Origin: Anaerolineae bacterium | Lineage (GTDB): Bacteria > Chloroflexota > Anaerolineae > DUEN01 | NCBI GenBank assembly: GCA_021159845.1 | Contig: JAGHDS010000316.1 | Location: 1-5,774, forward strand | Direction: 5' to 3' | Length of the DNA stretch: 5,774 nt | Shown: positions 1 through 5,365 of the stretch, in pieces | How positions within the stretch are numbered: the first letter of the stretch is position 1 | Layout: each line of letters opens with the position of its first letter | Translations under genes and position numbers: made by a program | Notes under the pieces: generated by a model | Seen by the model: only the letters and a program-made list of their open reading frames with translations | Databases searched by the model: none | What the model was told of the DNA's origin: nothing

Positions 1-585
1 CCCGGGCGGTTTGCTCCTGGGGAGCCGCTGCCGGAGCGGCCTTTTATCGTCGGCTACGCGGGCGGGCTCATCCCGGAGAAGGGGGTGGATGTCCTGATTC
101 GTGCTGTCGCCAGGCTCTCGGGGGATTGGCAGCTTCGGCTGGTTGGCGATGGGACTGAGCGTCCCCGCCTGGAGCGGTTGGCGCGACGGCTGGGGGTGGC
201 GGATCGTGTAGCTTTTCTCCCGCGGTTGGTTTCCGCAGATATGCCGGATTTTTATCGCCAGTTGCATGTGCTTGTCCTGCCCTCGCGGGATCGCCCGAAT
301 TGGAGGGAGCAGTTTGGGCGCGTTTTGGTCGAGGCTATGGCTTGTGGTGTTCCTGTCATTGGATCGGATTGTGGGGAGATTCCCCGTGTCGTTGGCAATG
401 CAGGCCTTGTCTTCCACCAGGATGACGTGGAAGCGTTGCGAGCTCACCTCGATCGATTGCAACACGAGCCTCAGTGGAGGAGACGGCTAGGCCAACGCGG
501 CCGGGCCCGCGTACTCGCCCATTTCACCCATGACCGCGTGGCCGCGGCGACGGTCGACGTGTATCGAGCCCTGAACGCGGGTTAG
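1..585 (+). CDS. Glycosyltransferase family 4, C-terminal part (5' end outside window)
   Basis: The frame is open from base 1 to the TAG at 583-585, giving 194 visible residues. A GTG at 85 could be taken as a start, but the reading frame before it already encodes a typical GT4 segment (FIVGYAGGLIPEKGVDVL), so the gene begins outside the window. The visible part is the C-terminal Rossmann domain of a GT-B fold, which binds the nucleotide sugar. It contains the LRLVGDG strand, the SxxxPNWREQFGR region, and the E-x7-E signature EQFGRVLVE (Glu103 and Glu111 in visible numbering), followed by AMACGVPVIGSDCGEIPRVVG. Such enzymes transfer a sugar from an activated donor to a lipid-linked or polysaccharide acceptor at the inner face of the membrane. 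The substrate cannot be read from the sequence. Third codon positions look more T-rich than in the genes after 851. The gap and promoter that follow place it in a different transcription unit. Family assignment is firm; specificity is unknown. Confidence 0.93.
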   Translation, partial: PGRFAPGEPLPERPFIVGYAGGLIPEKGVDVLIRAVARLSGDWQLRLVGDGTERPRLERLARRLGVADRVAFLPRLVSADMPDFYRQLHVLVLPSRDRPNWREQFGRVLVEAMACGVPVIGSDCGEIPRVVGNAGLVFHQDDVEALRAHLDRLQHEPQWRRRLGQRGRARVLAHFTHDRVAAATVDVYRALNAG

Positions 586-647
586 GATTGAGATGAAGAC
601 GCTTTCGGTGTCAGACTCCTAGCTCCAAGTGTTTCGGCCGCGGATTG

Positions 648-702
648 CCCTCATCCCCCAGCCCCCCTTCTCCCATGCCTGGGAAAGGGGGGCTTGATGA
701 TG
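648..702. repeat. GC-rich inverted repeat (dispersed-type hairpin element, possible terminator)
   Basis: The left arm GCCCCCCTTCTCCCA (661-675) pairs with TGGGAAAGGGGGGC (680-693) around a TGCC loop, with one unpaired base. Flanking CATC (652-655) and GATG (695-698 or 699-702) can extend the stem. The motif CCCTCATCCCCCAGCCCCC resembles dispersed hairpin repeats that I recall from Chloroflexota and cyanobacterial intergenic regions; copy number here cannot be tested. It lies 60-120 nt after the glycosyltransferase stop, so it could end that transcript. There is no T-run, so it is not a classical intrinsic terminator. Confidence 0.65.
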
Positions 703-782
703 TGCCAATGTACAAGGATGAAGGATGTGGCGCAGCTAATTTCTCTTACCCTAACGGTGAACAATCTCCGCAGCTGCTACGG

Positions 783-811
783 TTGCGCGGCTTGCCGTAC
801 ACCGGTATAAT
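783..811 (+). promoter_or_regulatory. Promoter of the translin-queG operon
   Basis: A perfect -10 hexamer TATAAT lies at 806-811. A partial -35 hexamer TTGCGC lies at 783-788, separated by exactly 17 nt. Transcription would begin near 818, leaving a leader of about 33 nt before the GTG start at 851. It is the only strong promoter-like element seen ahead of the six-gene cluster, so it probably drives all of it. No operator-like palindrome is obvious around it. Confidence 0.6.
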
Positions 812-838
812 ATCATCAAATTGTATTCCAGAAGCGAC

Positions 839-844
839 AAAGGA
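839..844 (+). promoter_or_regulatory. Ribosome binding site that sets the translin-family start
   Basis: AAAGGA is 6 nt ahead of the GTG at 851. The longer in-frame alternative, TTG at 821, has no Shine-Dalgarno sequence and would sit almost on the predicted transcription start near 818. The GTG at 851 is therefore preferred. Confidence 0.65.
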
Positions 845-850
845 AACGAC

Positions 851-1519
851 GTGCAAGCACTATCTGAGATATTCGATGCAGCGCTCGCCGATTTTGAGCG
901 CCGAAACATGTTGCGAGACGAAACGCTGCGACGATCACGTGAGTTGATCCGCTATTGTGCCCATAGCATCCGGGCCGTTCACCGCCATGAGTGGGAGGAA
1001 GCGGAACGCTTACTGCGCACAGCCCAGGAAGCTGCTGCTCAGATGATCGACGACCTGGCGCAACACCCTGACCTCTACTTCACCGGGTATACTCAGGACG
1101 CCCTCAAGGAGATGGCCGAAGCCCACATCACGTACGCGCTGGTACGAGGGCGGCCGCTGCCCACCCCCGAACAGCTACGGATCGAATACCCTGCCTACCT
1201 TAATGGGCTCGGGGAGGCGATGGGAGAGCTGCGCCGCTACATCCTGGACCTCGTCCGTCGCGGGCAAACAGCGGAGGCTGAGCCATTCCTCGAGATCATG
1301 GACGAGGTATACAGCTACCTGGTCACTGTGGACTATCCCGACGCGATCACCAGCGGCCTGCGGCGCACCACCGACATGGTGCGAGGCGTCCTGGAACGCA
1401 CACGGGGCGACCTGACAATCGCCGTCCGCCAGGACCAAATGCACGCGGCGCTGGCCTCACTCGAGAGGGAACTGAAGATCGCTCAGGAGGGAGAAGCCCC
1501 TGATGTCACCCTCGAGTGA
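851..1519 (+). CDS. Translin/TRAX-family protein, putative RNase or nucleic-acid-binding protein
   Basis: The protein has 222 residues from the GTG start and is almost entirely helical, as expected for the translin fold. Family features are visible in order. The N-terminal helix is RRNMLRDETLRRSRELIRYC (17-36), with the SRELIR core. It is followed by SIRAVHRHEWEEAERLLRTA (39-58), the conserved 'aI..iHr.e..eA..ll..A' stretch. Next come ALKEMAEAHITYALVRGRPL (84-103), then YLNGLGEAMGELRR (116-129), and a C-terminal helix ending RTRGDL. Translin and TRAX form ring- or barrel-like octamers that bind single-stranded nucleic acid; TRAX supplies the RNase activity in eukaryotes and some archaea. Glu87 and Glu90 in ALKEMAEA align by eye with the acidic pair of TRAX (GLQEFVEA). 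Glu122 and Glu126 in GEAMGEL align with TRAX ADLTGEL. Metal-dependent RNase activity is therefore plausible but inferred. This is the first gene of the operon. Its 3' end overlaps the next gene by 17 nt, suggesting translational coupling. Bacterial members are often mislabelled as haloacid dehalogenases. Confidence 0.85.
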   Translation: MQALSEIFDAALADFERRNMLRDETLRRSRELIRYCAHSIRAVHRHEWEEAERLLRTAQEAAAQMIDDLAQHPDLYFTGYTQDALKEMAEAHITYALVRGRPLPTPEQLRIEYPAYLNGLGEAMGELRRYILDLVRRGQTAEAEPFLEIMDEVYSYLVTVDYPDAITSGLRRTTDMVRGVLERTRGDLTIAVRQDQMHAALASLERELKIAQEGEAPDVTLE

Positions 1520-1751
1520 CCTCATTCGCGCCAGCGAGATCGGCACATATGCCTATTGCGCCCGGGCCTGGTGGCTCCAGGCCAGGCAGGGGGTACAAAG
1601 CACGAACACCCGGATGCTGAGATCAGGCATCCGTTACCACTCCCGCCACGGGCGGCGGGTGAGGCAGGCGTCTCGCCTGCGTACTCTGGGATATGCTGCA
1701 ATCGCTGTGGCCGTGATCCTTTTGCTATGGGGGGCATGGCTACATGTCTAA
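1503..1751 (+). CDS. Membrane-anchored N-terminal fragment of a Cas4-like protein
   Basis: This is an 82-residue protein. The AUG overlaps the end of the translin gene by 17 nt, and AGGAGG at 1485-1490 lies 12 nt upstream. Residues 8-25 (IRASEIGTYAYCARAWWL) match the start of Cas4/RecB-type nucleases, where 'iSe...YC.R..yL' carries the first iron-sulfur cysteine; here that is Cys19. His46 in GIRYHSRHG corresponds to the helix-borne histidine (motif I) of the family. There is no PD-(D/E)XK core: after the basic stretch HGRRVRQASRLR the protein ends in one hydrophobic helix (about 63-80). Basic residues before the helix predict a cytosolic N-terminal domain and an outside C-terminus. Alone it cannot be a nuclease. 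The missing motifs are in the protein at 2521-3042, which suggests that the two act as one. The family likeness is short, so it could instead be a structural partner only. The stop overlaps the next start by 8 nt. Confidence 0.78.
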   Translation: MSPSSDLIRASEIGTYAYCARAWWLQARQGVQSTNTRMLRSGIRYHSRHGRRVRQASRLRTLGYAAIAVAVILLLWGAWLHV

Positions 1752-2454
1752 GCACGTGAAGAAGCTGCTCCGGCGATTACCTCTGATGTTGCTCGTGACC
1801 ATCACAGCCTGGTGGGGTATGAGCTTGAGGTTCTCACAAGAGCTAGCGGCACCCAACCGCCAGCTGGCGAAGACCCATTGGTGGCTGCCCACACCGCACC
1901 CCACTCCTACACCCTGGCCAACACCAACGCCATTTCCTACCCCCACGCCAAGCCCAACGTCCGTACCTTCCACAGCAACACCGGCCCCTACCCCCGACGC
2001 GCATCTTCGCGCACTGGTTGCGGAGAACGGATTCGATCCCGATGGTCGGTTCATCGTGGTTGACCAGAACCACCAACGGATGATCGTCGCTGAGGACGGT
2101 GTGATTGTGGCGGACATGCCGATCAGCACCGGCGACCCGGATCGCGGCTACTACACGCCCGCATGGGTCGGCCGCGTTGGCGAGTACTGGGGCACCTTCT
2201 CTGCTTTCGGTGTGAGCGCCGATAACGCCTGGTTCCTATTCAAGGCAGCGGGCAGCATCCTGATCCACGGGGCGCCCTACGTGATCGAGGACGGCGCCAA
2301 GCACTATCTGGAGCTATATGCCCTAGGAGTGTTCCCATCCAGCCGGGGATGTATCCGGCTTCGGCCGGAAGATGCCGAATGGTTCACGCGATGGAACCCC
2401 CGAGGCGTTCCCATCATCATCCTACCGTGGACGCGGCCGCCTGCTCAGGGATAG
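1744..2454 (+). CDS. L,D-transpeptidase (YkuD domain) with N-terminal membrane anchor and Pro/Thr linker
   Basis: The protein has 236 residues. It starts with a basic N-terminus (SKHVKKLLRR) and a hydrophobic helix (about 12-28) that acts as an uncleaved anchor or signal sequence. A Pro/Thr-rich spacer (49-84) follows, then the catalytic domain (about 102-230). The YkuD signature is complete: His175-Gly176 and the cysteine motif SSRGCIRL (199-206), with nucleophile Cys203 and Arg205. The usual SHGC is SRGC here. L,D-transpeptidases act outside the membrane, forming 3-3 cross-links in peptidoglycan or attaching proteins to it; a beta-lactam-insensitive cross-linking role is the family expectation. 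The chosen AUG overlaps the preceding stop by 8 nt. The Shine-Dalgarno sequence is weak (G-run near 1729-1735), fitting translational coupling. Its position between the two Cas4-like halves is odd. Domain call is firm; the physiological acceptor is unknown. Confidence 0.93.
   Translation: MSKHVKKLLRRLPLMLLVTITAWWGMSLRFSQELAAPNRQLAKTHWWLPTPHPTPTPWPTPTPFPTPTPSPTSVPSTATPAPTPDAHLRALVAENGFDPDGRFIVVDQNHQRMIVAEDGVIVADMPISTGDPDRGYYTPAWVGRVGEYWGTFSAFGVSADNAWFLFKAAGSILIHGAPYVIEDGAKHYLELYALGVFPSSRGCIRLRPEDAEWFTRWNPRGVPIIILPWTRPPAQG
1888..1995 (+). repeat. Pro/Thr-rich low-complexity coding tract in the L,D-transpeptidase
   Basis: Codons for residues 49-84 alternate proline and threonine, with PTPT units interrupted by single His, Trp, Phe, Ser or Ala residues. 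At DNA level this is a run of degenerate CCN-ACN codons. It is an extended, probably wall-spanning spacer between membrane anchor and catalytic domain. The antisense strand reads as a Gly/Val repeat with no stops, which is a shadow of this composition. The tract is prone to length change. Confidence 0.85.
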
Positions 2455-2505
2455 GCCCCGGTCCCGTTTCGAGGCAAGTCGCTCTGTCCACCTGTCCCCG
2501 GCAAT

Positions 2506-2512
2506 GAGGTGA
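2506..2512 (+). promoter_or_regulatory. Ribosome binding site that sets the start of the Cas4-like catalytic half
   Basis: GAGGTGA lies 8 nt before the AUG at 2521. The upstream in-frame GTG at 2509 is inside this Shine-Dalgarno sequence and so is unlikely to be the start. The 66-nt gap before the AUG (2455-2520) is the largest in the operon. No promoter or hairpin was recognised in it. Confidence 0.7.
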
Positions 2513-2520
2513 AAGCGAGC

Positions 2521-3042
2521 ATGGCCTTCATACTATGGGGAATCGCGCTGGCGCTCATCCTTGCTGGCATATGGATGCTGCAAAGATCCCGGAAGCTACG
2601 ACAAGCAAGCGGACTTCCCCAAGGCCAGATCGTGTACGCCGACACAGACCAGTGGCGGGAACCCCGGGAGCCGATCCTCAGCCGACGATGGGGCCTGGTG
2701 GGACGCCCGGATTACCTCGTGGCCCACGGCCGTGACCTGATCCCCGTGGAAGTCAAGTCGGGCCGCCGCCCCTCTCCCCTTTACCGATCTCACCTCTTGC
2801 AACTGGGAGCCTATTGCCTGCTCGTCGAAGACTGGACCGGTCACAGGCCGCCACACGGTCTGCTTCACTACGAGAACGCGACCGTCCAGGTGCCTTTTGA
2901 TGACACTCTACGCCAGGCGGTCATCGACACCCTGGCCGATATGCGCCGCGCTGCCCGGCAGCCGGACGTGCCTCGCTCGCACAATGATCCCGCGCGCTGC
3001 CATCGGTGCGGTGTACGCCATGCATGCGACCAGAGCCTTTGA
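2521..3042 (+). CDS. Membrane-anchored Cas4-like PD-(D/E)XK nuclease, catalytic and C-terminal part
   Basis: The protein has 173 residues. An N-terminal hydrophobic helix (2-20) is followed by basic QRSRKLR, predicting an outside N-terminus and a cytosolic nuclease domain. The catalytic core is complete: Asp64 in GRPDYLV (motif II), Glu77-Val-Lys79 in PVEVKSGRRP (motif III), and Gln94/Tyr98 in LLQLGAYCLL (the QxxxY motif of RecB-like nucleases). The C-terminus has CHRCGVRHAC, that is Cys160, Cys163 and Cys169 with C-x2-C-x5-C spacing, as in the Cas4 iron-sulfur site. The fourth cysteine and the N-terminal histidine of Cas4 are missing here but present in the 82-residue protein at 1503-1751. 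Cas4 enzymes are [4Fe-4S] DNA exonucleases or endonucleases that trim prespacers in CRISPR adaptation; solitary Cas4-like proteins occur without CRISPR. No cas1, cas2 or array is nearby, so a CRISPR role is not supported. Annotation pipelines may call it 'Dna2/Cas4 domain-containing protein'. The ASCH gene follows after 15 nt. Confidence 0.87.
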   Translation: MAFILWGIALALILAGIWMLQRSRKLRQASGLPQGQIVYADTDQWREPREPILSRRWGLVGRPDYLVAHGRDLIPVEVKSGRRPSPLYRSHLLQLGAYCLLVEDWTGHRPPHGLLHYENATVQVPFDDTLRQAVIDTLADMRRAARQPDVPRSHNDPARCHRCGVRHACDQSL

Positions 3043-3057
3043 CTCGTTGGAGAGGGG

Positions 3058-3444
3058 ATGAAAACAGAGAACACAATGAACCACCATCCATCGCCGCGCG
3101 TGAAGGTGCTGTGGGTACGGCCTGAATACCTGGACGAGATACTATCTGGGCGCAAGACCATCGAGGTTCGCGTGGGCTATTCCAACATCCGCCGCTTGCG
3201 CCCAGGCGACATCTTACGACTCAATGACGTCCACCCCTACCGCATTCGCCGCATCACAACCTACCCGGATTTCGAGACCTTACTCGCACACGAACCGGCA
3301 GCGGCTATCGCCCCGGATATGGACGCGGCCGCGCTGCTCCAGGTGTTGAGGACCATCTATCCCCCGGACAAGGAGGCGCTGGGCGCCGTGGCCATCGAGG
3401 TCGAGGCCGTCCCGGAAGCTTATAGCAAGAGGCGAGAGACGTAG
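3058..3444 (+). CDS. ASCH-domain (PUA-like) protein
   Basis: The protein has 128 residues and is almost wholly an ASCH domain (about 15-120). The AUG at 3058 has GGAG 5 nt upstream; a second AUG at 3076 lacks a good site. Typical motifs are VRPEYLDEILSGRKTIEVRV (20-39), with the GRKT lysine Lys33, then LRPGDILRLND (47-57), the ITTYPDFETLL segment (66-76), and a C-terminal helix-strand pair (TIYPPDKEALGAVAIEVE). ASCH folds resemble PUA RNA-binding domains. E. coli YqfB, a small member, hydrolyses N4-acetylcytidine using a Lys and a Thr in its KTIT segment. Here the position equivalent to that Thr is Glu36 (KTIE), so the same chemistry is doubtful, and RNA or modified-nucleoside binding is the safer inference. 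It sits between a nuclease and a tRNA-modification gene. Its stop codon directly abuts the queG start codon. Domain assignment is firm; function is unknown. Confidence 0.88.
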   Translation: MKTENTMNHHPSPRVKVLWVRPEYLDEILSGRKTIEVRVGYSNIRRLRPGDILRLNDVHPYRIRRITTYPDFETLLAHEPAAAIAPDMDAAALLQVLRTIYPPDKEALGAVAIEVEAVPEAYSKRRET

Positions 3445-4623
3445 ATGCGCTCGCTGAAGGAGCGAATTAAGGCCAAGGCGGCGGAGTTGGGCTTTGACCT
3501 GATCGGGATCACCACCGTAGATCTAGCCCCCCACGCCCAGGCATTCATCGACTGGCTGGCACGCGGCTACCACGGAGAGATGGACTACATGGCCCGCCAC
3601 GCGGACCGGCGCCAGGACCCACGCCGGCTGATGCCCGAGGCCAGGTCAATGATCGTCCTGGGCACTCGTTACAGGCCACGCCGCCTGCCCGACAGCGTAC
3701 GCGACGATCCATCGCGAGGCTTGATTGCCAGCTATGCGTGGGGGCCGGATTACCACGACTGGATTCGCCCCCGCCTCTTTGAGTTGGATGCCTTCATACG
3801 GGGAGAAACCGGACGCACCACACGGGCCCGGTGCTATGTGGACACTGGGCCTGTGCTCGAGCGGGATTGGGCTATGCAGGCTGGCCTGGGGTTTATCGGA
3901 CGGAACACCAGCCTGATCCACCCACAATTTGGCCCCTGGCTATTCCTCGGCGTCATCCTCCTCCCCGAGGAGCTGGAACCGGACACCCCCCCGACGCCAC
4001 AACGACTACCCTCCGGGCACCCCGCGTGGCACCTGAGCGACGGCCGCACGGTCACATGCGGCGAGTGTGCCCGATGTCTTACAAGCTGTCCCACACAAGC
4101 TCTCACCAAGCCTTACGTGCTGGACGCCCGCCGATGTATCTCCTACCTGACCATTGAACTGCGGGGGCCCATTCCGCGTGAGCTGCGCCCACTGATGCGG
4201 AATTGGATCTTCGGCTGCGATATCTGCCTGTCCGTCTGTCCTTGGGCACGGGCTCAGACGGCGAGCGAACTCACAGCGGCGGAGATCGAGCTCTGGGCTC
4301 CCCCACTGCTCGATCTATTGGCCCTGGACGAGAAAGGATTCCGGGAGCGGTTTCGGGGTACGGCGCTGATGCGAACGAAGCGGCGCGGGGTACTGCGCAA
4401 TGCGTGTGTCGCCATCGGAAACTGGGGAAGCCCGGTTGCCGTGCCGGCGCTAGCCTGTGCCCTGCGCGACCGCGAGCCCCTGATTCGAGGCCACGCTGCC
4501 TGGGCCCTGGGTCGTGTCAGGGGAAGTGCAGCCTGGAAGGCCCTCACGCGCGCGCTGGCGACGGAGGTTGATCCGTGGGTTCAGGAGGAAATTCGATACG
4601 CGCTAGCTGCCTTTTCCCGATGA
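3445..4623 (+). CDS. queG: Epoxyqueuosine reductase QueG
   Basis: The 392-residue protein matches the usual length for members with a C-terminal HEAT-like domain. QueG reduces epoxyqueuosine to queuosine at the wobble position of tRNAs with GUN anticodons (Asp, Asn, His, Tyr), using cobalamin and two [4Fe-4S] clusters in the cytoplasm. The N-terminal LKERIKAKAAELGFDLIGIT is typical. The active-site block VDTGPVLERDWAMQAGLGFI starts at 132, with Asp133 as the expected catalytic acid. Cluster ligands are CGECARCLTSCP (Cys205, 208, 211, 215), then Cys231 in RRCISYLTIELRG, and CDICLSVCP (Cys258, 261, 265). The C-terminal region (about 310-390) has HEAT-like helices (RNACVAIGNWGSPVAVPAL and RGHAAWALGRV). 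A Pro-rich stretch of about 24 residues (181-204) lies just before the first cluster and looks longer than usual. The AUG immediately follows the ASCH stop, so coupled translation is likely. No other queuosine gene is in the window. Confidence 0.96.
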   Translation: MRSLKERIKAKAAELGFDLIGITTVDLAPHAQAFIDWLARGYHGEMDYMARHADRRQDPRRLMPEARSMIVLGTRYRPRRLPDSVRDDPSRGLIASYAWGPDYHDWIRPRLFELDAFIRGETGRTTRARCYVDTGPVLERDWAMQAGLGFIGRNTSLIHPQFGPWLFLGVILLPEELEPDTPPTPQRLPSGHPAWHLSDGRTVTCGECARCLTSCPTQALTKPYVLDARRCISYLTIELRGPIPRELRPLMRNWIFGCDICLSVCPWARAQTASELTAAEIELWAPPLLDLLALDEKGFRERFRGTALMRTKRRGVLRNACVAIGNWGSPVAVPALACALRDREPLIRGHAAWALGRVRGSAAWKALTRALATEVDPWVQEEIRYALAAFSR

Positions 4624-4635
4624 ATCCGAGCCGTT

Positions 4636-5253
4636 TCACAGGTAGTATGTCATGTGTTGGAGGTCAATAACGGGGTCAATGTACTGGATGCGAACGCCAG
4701 GTGGTACATTCAATATCCTGGGCGCGTAGTTGAGGATGGCGCGAATGCCTGATGCCACCAACGTGTCCGCTATCTCTTGTGCGGCAGCAGCTGGGACGGC
4801 GAGGATGGCGATTTGCCAGCCATTATCCTGAATCGCCTGGGGAAGTTCCCTGCTATCCTGCACGACTAACCCCCCGATAGGGCGCCCGATTTTATCCGGA
4901 TCATTGTCGAAGATGGCCGCGATGCGGAAACCTCGGCCAAGGAACCCACCATAACTGGCCAGCGCATGCCCAAGATAGCCTGCTCCTACCAGCACGATAT
5001 CCCAGACCCGGTCCGCTTTCAGGATCTCGCTCAGCTTATCCCGTAAGAAGAGGGTCTCGTATCCCGCCCCCTGCTTGCCAAACTCGCCGAAGAACGATAG
5101 ATCCTTGCGAATTTGAGCGGAGCTGAACCCCAACCGGTCGGCAAGCTCTTGGGAAGACGTAATGAATTTGCGTTCCTCCACCAGGTAATTTAGCTCTCTC
5201 AGGTAGATGGGGAGTCGCCCAACGACGATGTCCGGCACAGGCCTTTTAGCCAT
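4636..5253 (-). CDS. rex: Redox-sensing transcriptional repressor Rex
   Basis: The 205-residue protein is the normal length for Rex. The AUG at 5253 is preferred over an upstream alternative start at 5307 because a strong GAGGAGGT site lies 7 nt before it and the family starts here. The winged-helix domain (1-80) contains SSQELADRLGFSSAQIRKDL (33-52), followed by FFGEFGKQGAGY (54-65), the hallmark Rex recognition helix and wing. The Rossmann domain has the dinucleotide motif GAGYLG (90-95), where most Rex proteins have Asn in place of Tyr93, and the FDNDPDKIG segment after the second strand. The tail IDPVIDLQHMTYYL is the domain-swapped C-terminal helix region. Rex binds operators as a dimer when NAD+ is high and releases DNA when NADH rises, controlling fermentation and respiration genes. 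It is convergent with queG, with 12 nt between stops and no terminator hairpin seen. It has its own promoter-like element upstream. Confidence 0.96.
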   Translation of the reverse strand: MAKRPVPDIVVGRLPIYLRELNYLVEERKFITSSQELADRLGFSSAQIRKDLSFFGEFGKQGAGYETLFLRDKLSEILKADRVWDIVLVGAGYLGHALASYGGFLGRGFRIAAIFDNDPDKIGRPIGGLVVQDSRELPQAIQDNGWQIAILAVPAAAAQEIADTLVASGIRAILNYAPRILNVPPGVRIQYIDPVIDLQHMTYYL

Positions 5254-5260
5254 AAGCGGC

Positions 5261-5268
5261 ACCTCCTC
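5261..5268 (-). promoter_or_regulatory. Strong ribosome binding site of rex
   Basis: Read on the - strand, GAGGAGGT lies 7 nt before the AUG at 5253. This near-perfect anti-16S match decides the start over the upstream in-frame alternative at 5307. Confidence 0.85.
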
Positions 5269-5335
5269 GCCAACTCCAAGACACTTCGACTGGGAGGGGG
5301 AAACCATTCGCCGTGTCTTATGTATCAGCTATGTC

Positions 5336-5365
5336 ATCATATCATATGTGGGGATAGAAGGGCAA
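5336..5365 (-). promoter_or_regulatory. Candidate rex promoter
   Basis: On the - strand, TTGCCC (5365-5360) and TATGAT (5341-5336) are separated by 18 nt. Transcription would begin near 5329, giving a leader of about 75 nt before rex. A second TATGAT (5346-5341) overlaps but has a spacing of only 13 nt. The 11-nt palindrome CATATCATATG (5338-5348) covers the -10 region and could be a protein site. This is an AT-rich island in a GC-rich window, which adds support. Confidence 0.45.

Noticed and set aside
821..850. TTG at 821 as the translin-family start
   Set aside because: It lies at about the predicted transcription start and lacks a Shine-Dalgarno sequence. GTG at 851 has AAAGGA 6 nt upstream.
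645..947. 100-codon + strand open frame across the hairpin repeat and translin start
   Set aside because: It runs through the repeat and promoter, has no ribosome binding site, gives a low-complexity unrecognisable product, and overlaps the well supported translin gene in another frame.
1740..2129. 129-codon - strand frame with Gly/Val repeats
   Set aside because: It is the antisense shadow of the Pro/Thr codon tract of the L,D-transpeptidase, with no independent start signal.
1503..3042. CRISPR adaptation module, because Cas4-like proteins are present
   Set aside because: No cas1, cas2, other cas gene or repeat-spacer array is visible. The Cas4-like parts are membrane-anchored and embedded in an unrelated operon.
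4254..4547. Open frames on both strands inside queG
   Set aside because: They are GC-rich shadow frames within a gene with complete QueG motifs.
5254..5307. Upstream extension of rex to an alternative start at 5307
   Set aside because: The 18 extra residues are not typical of Rex, and the start at 5253 has a strong GAGGAGGT site that would lie inside the longer version.
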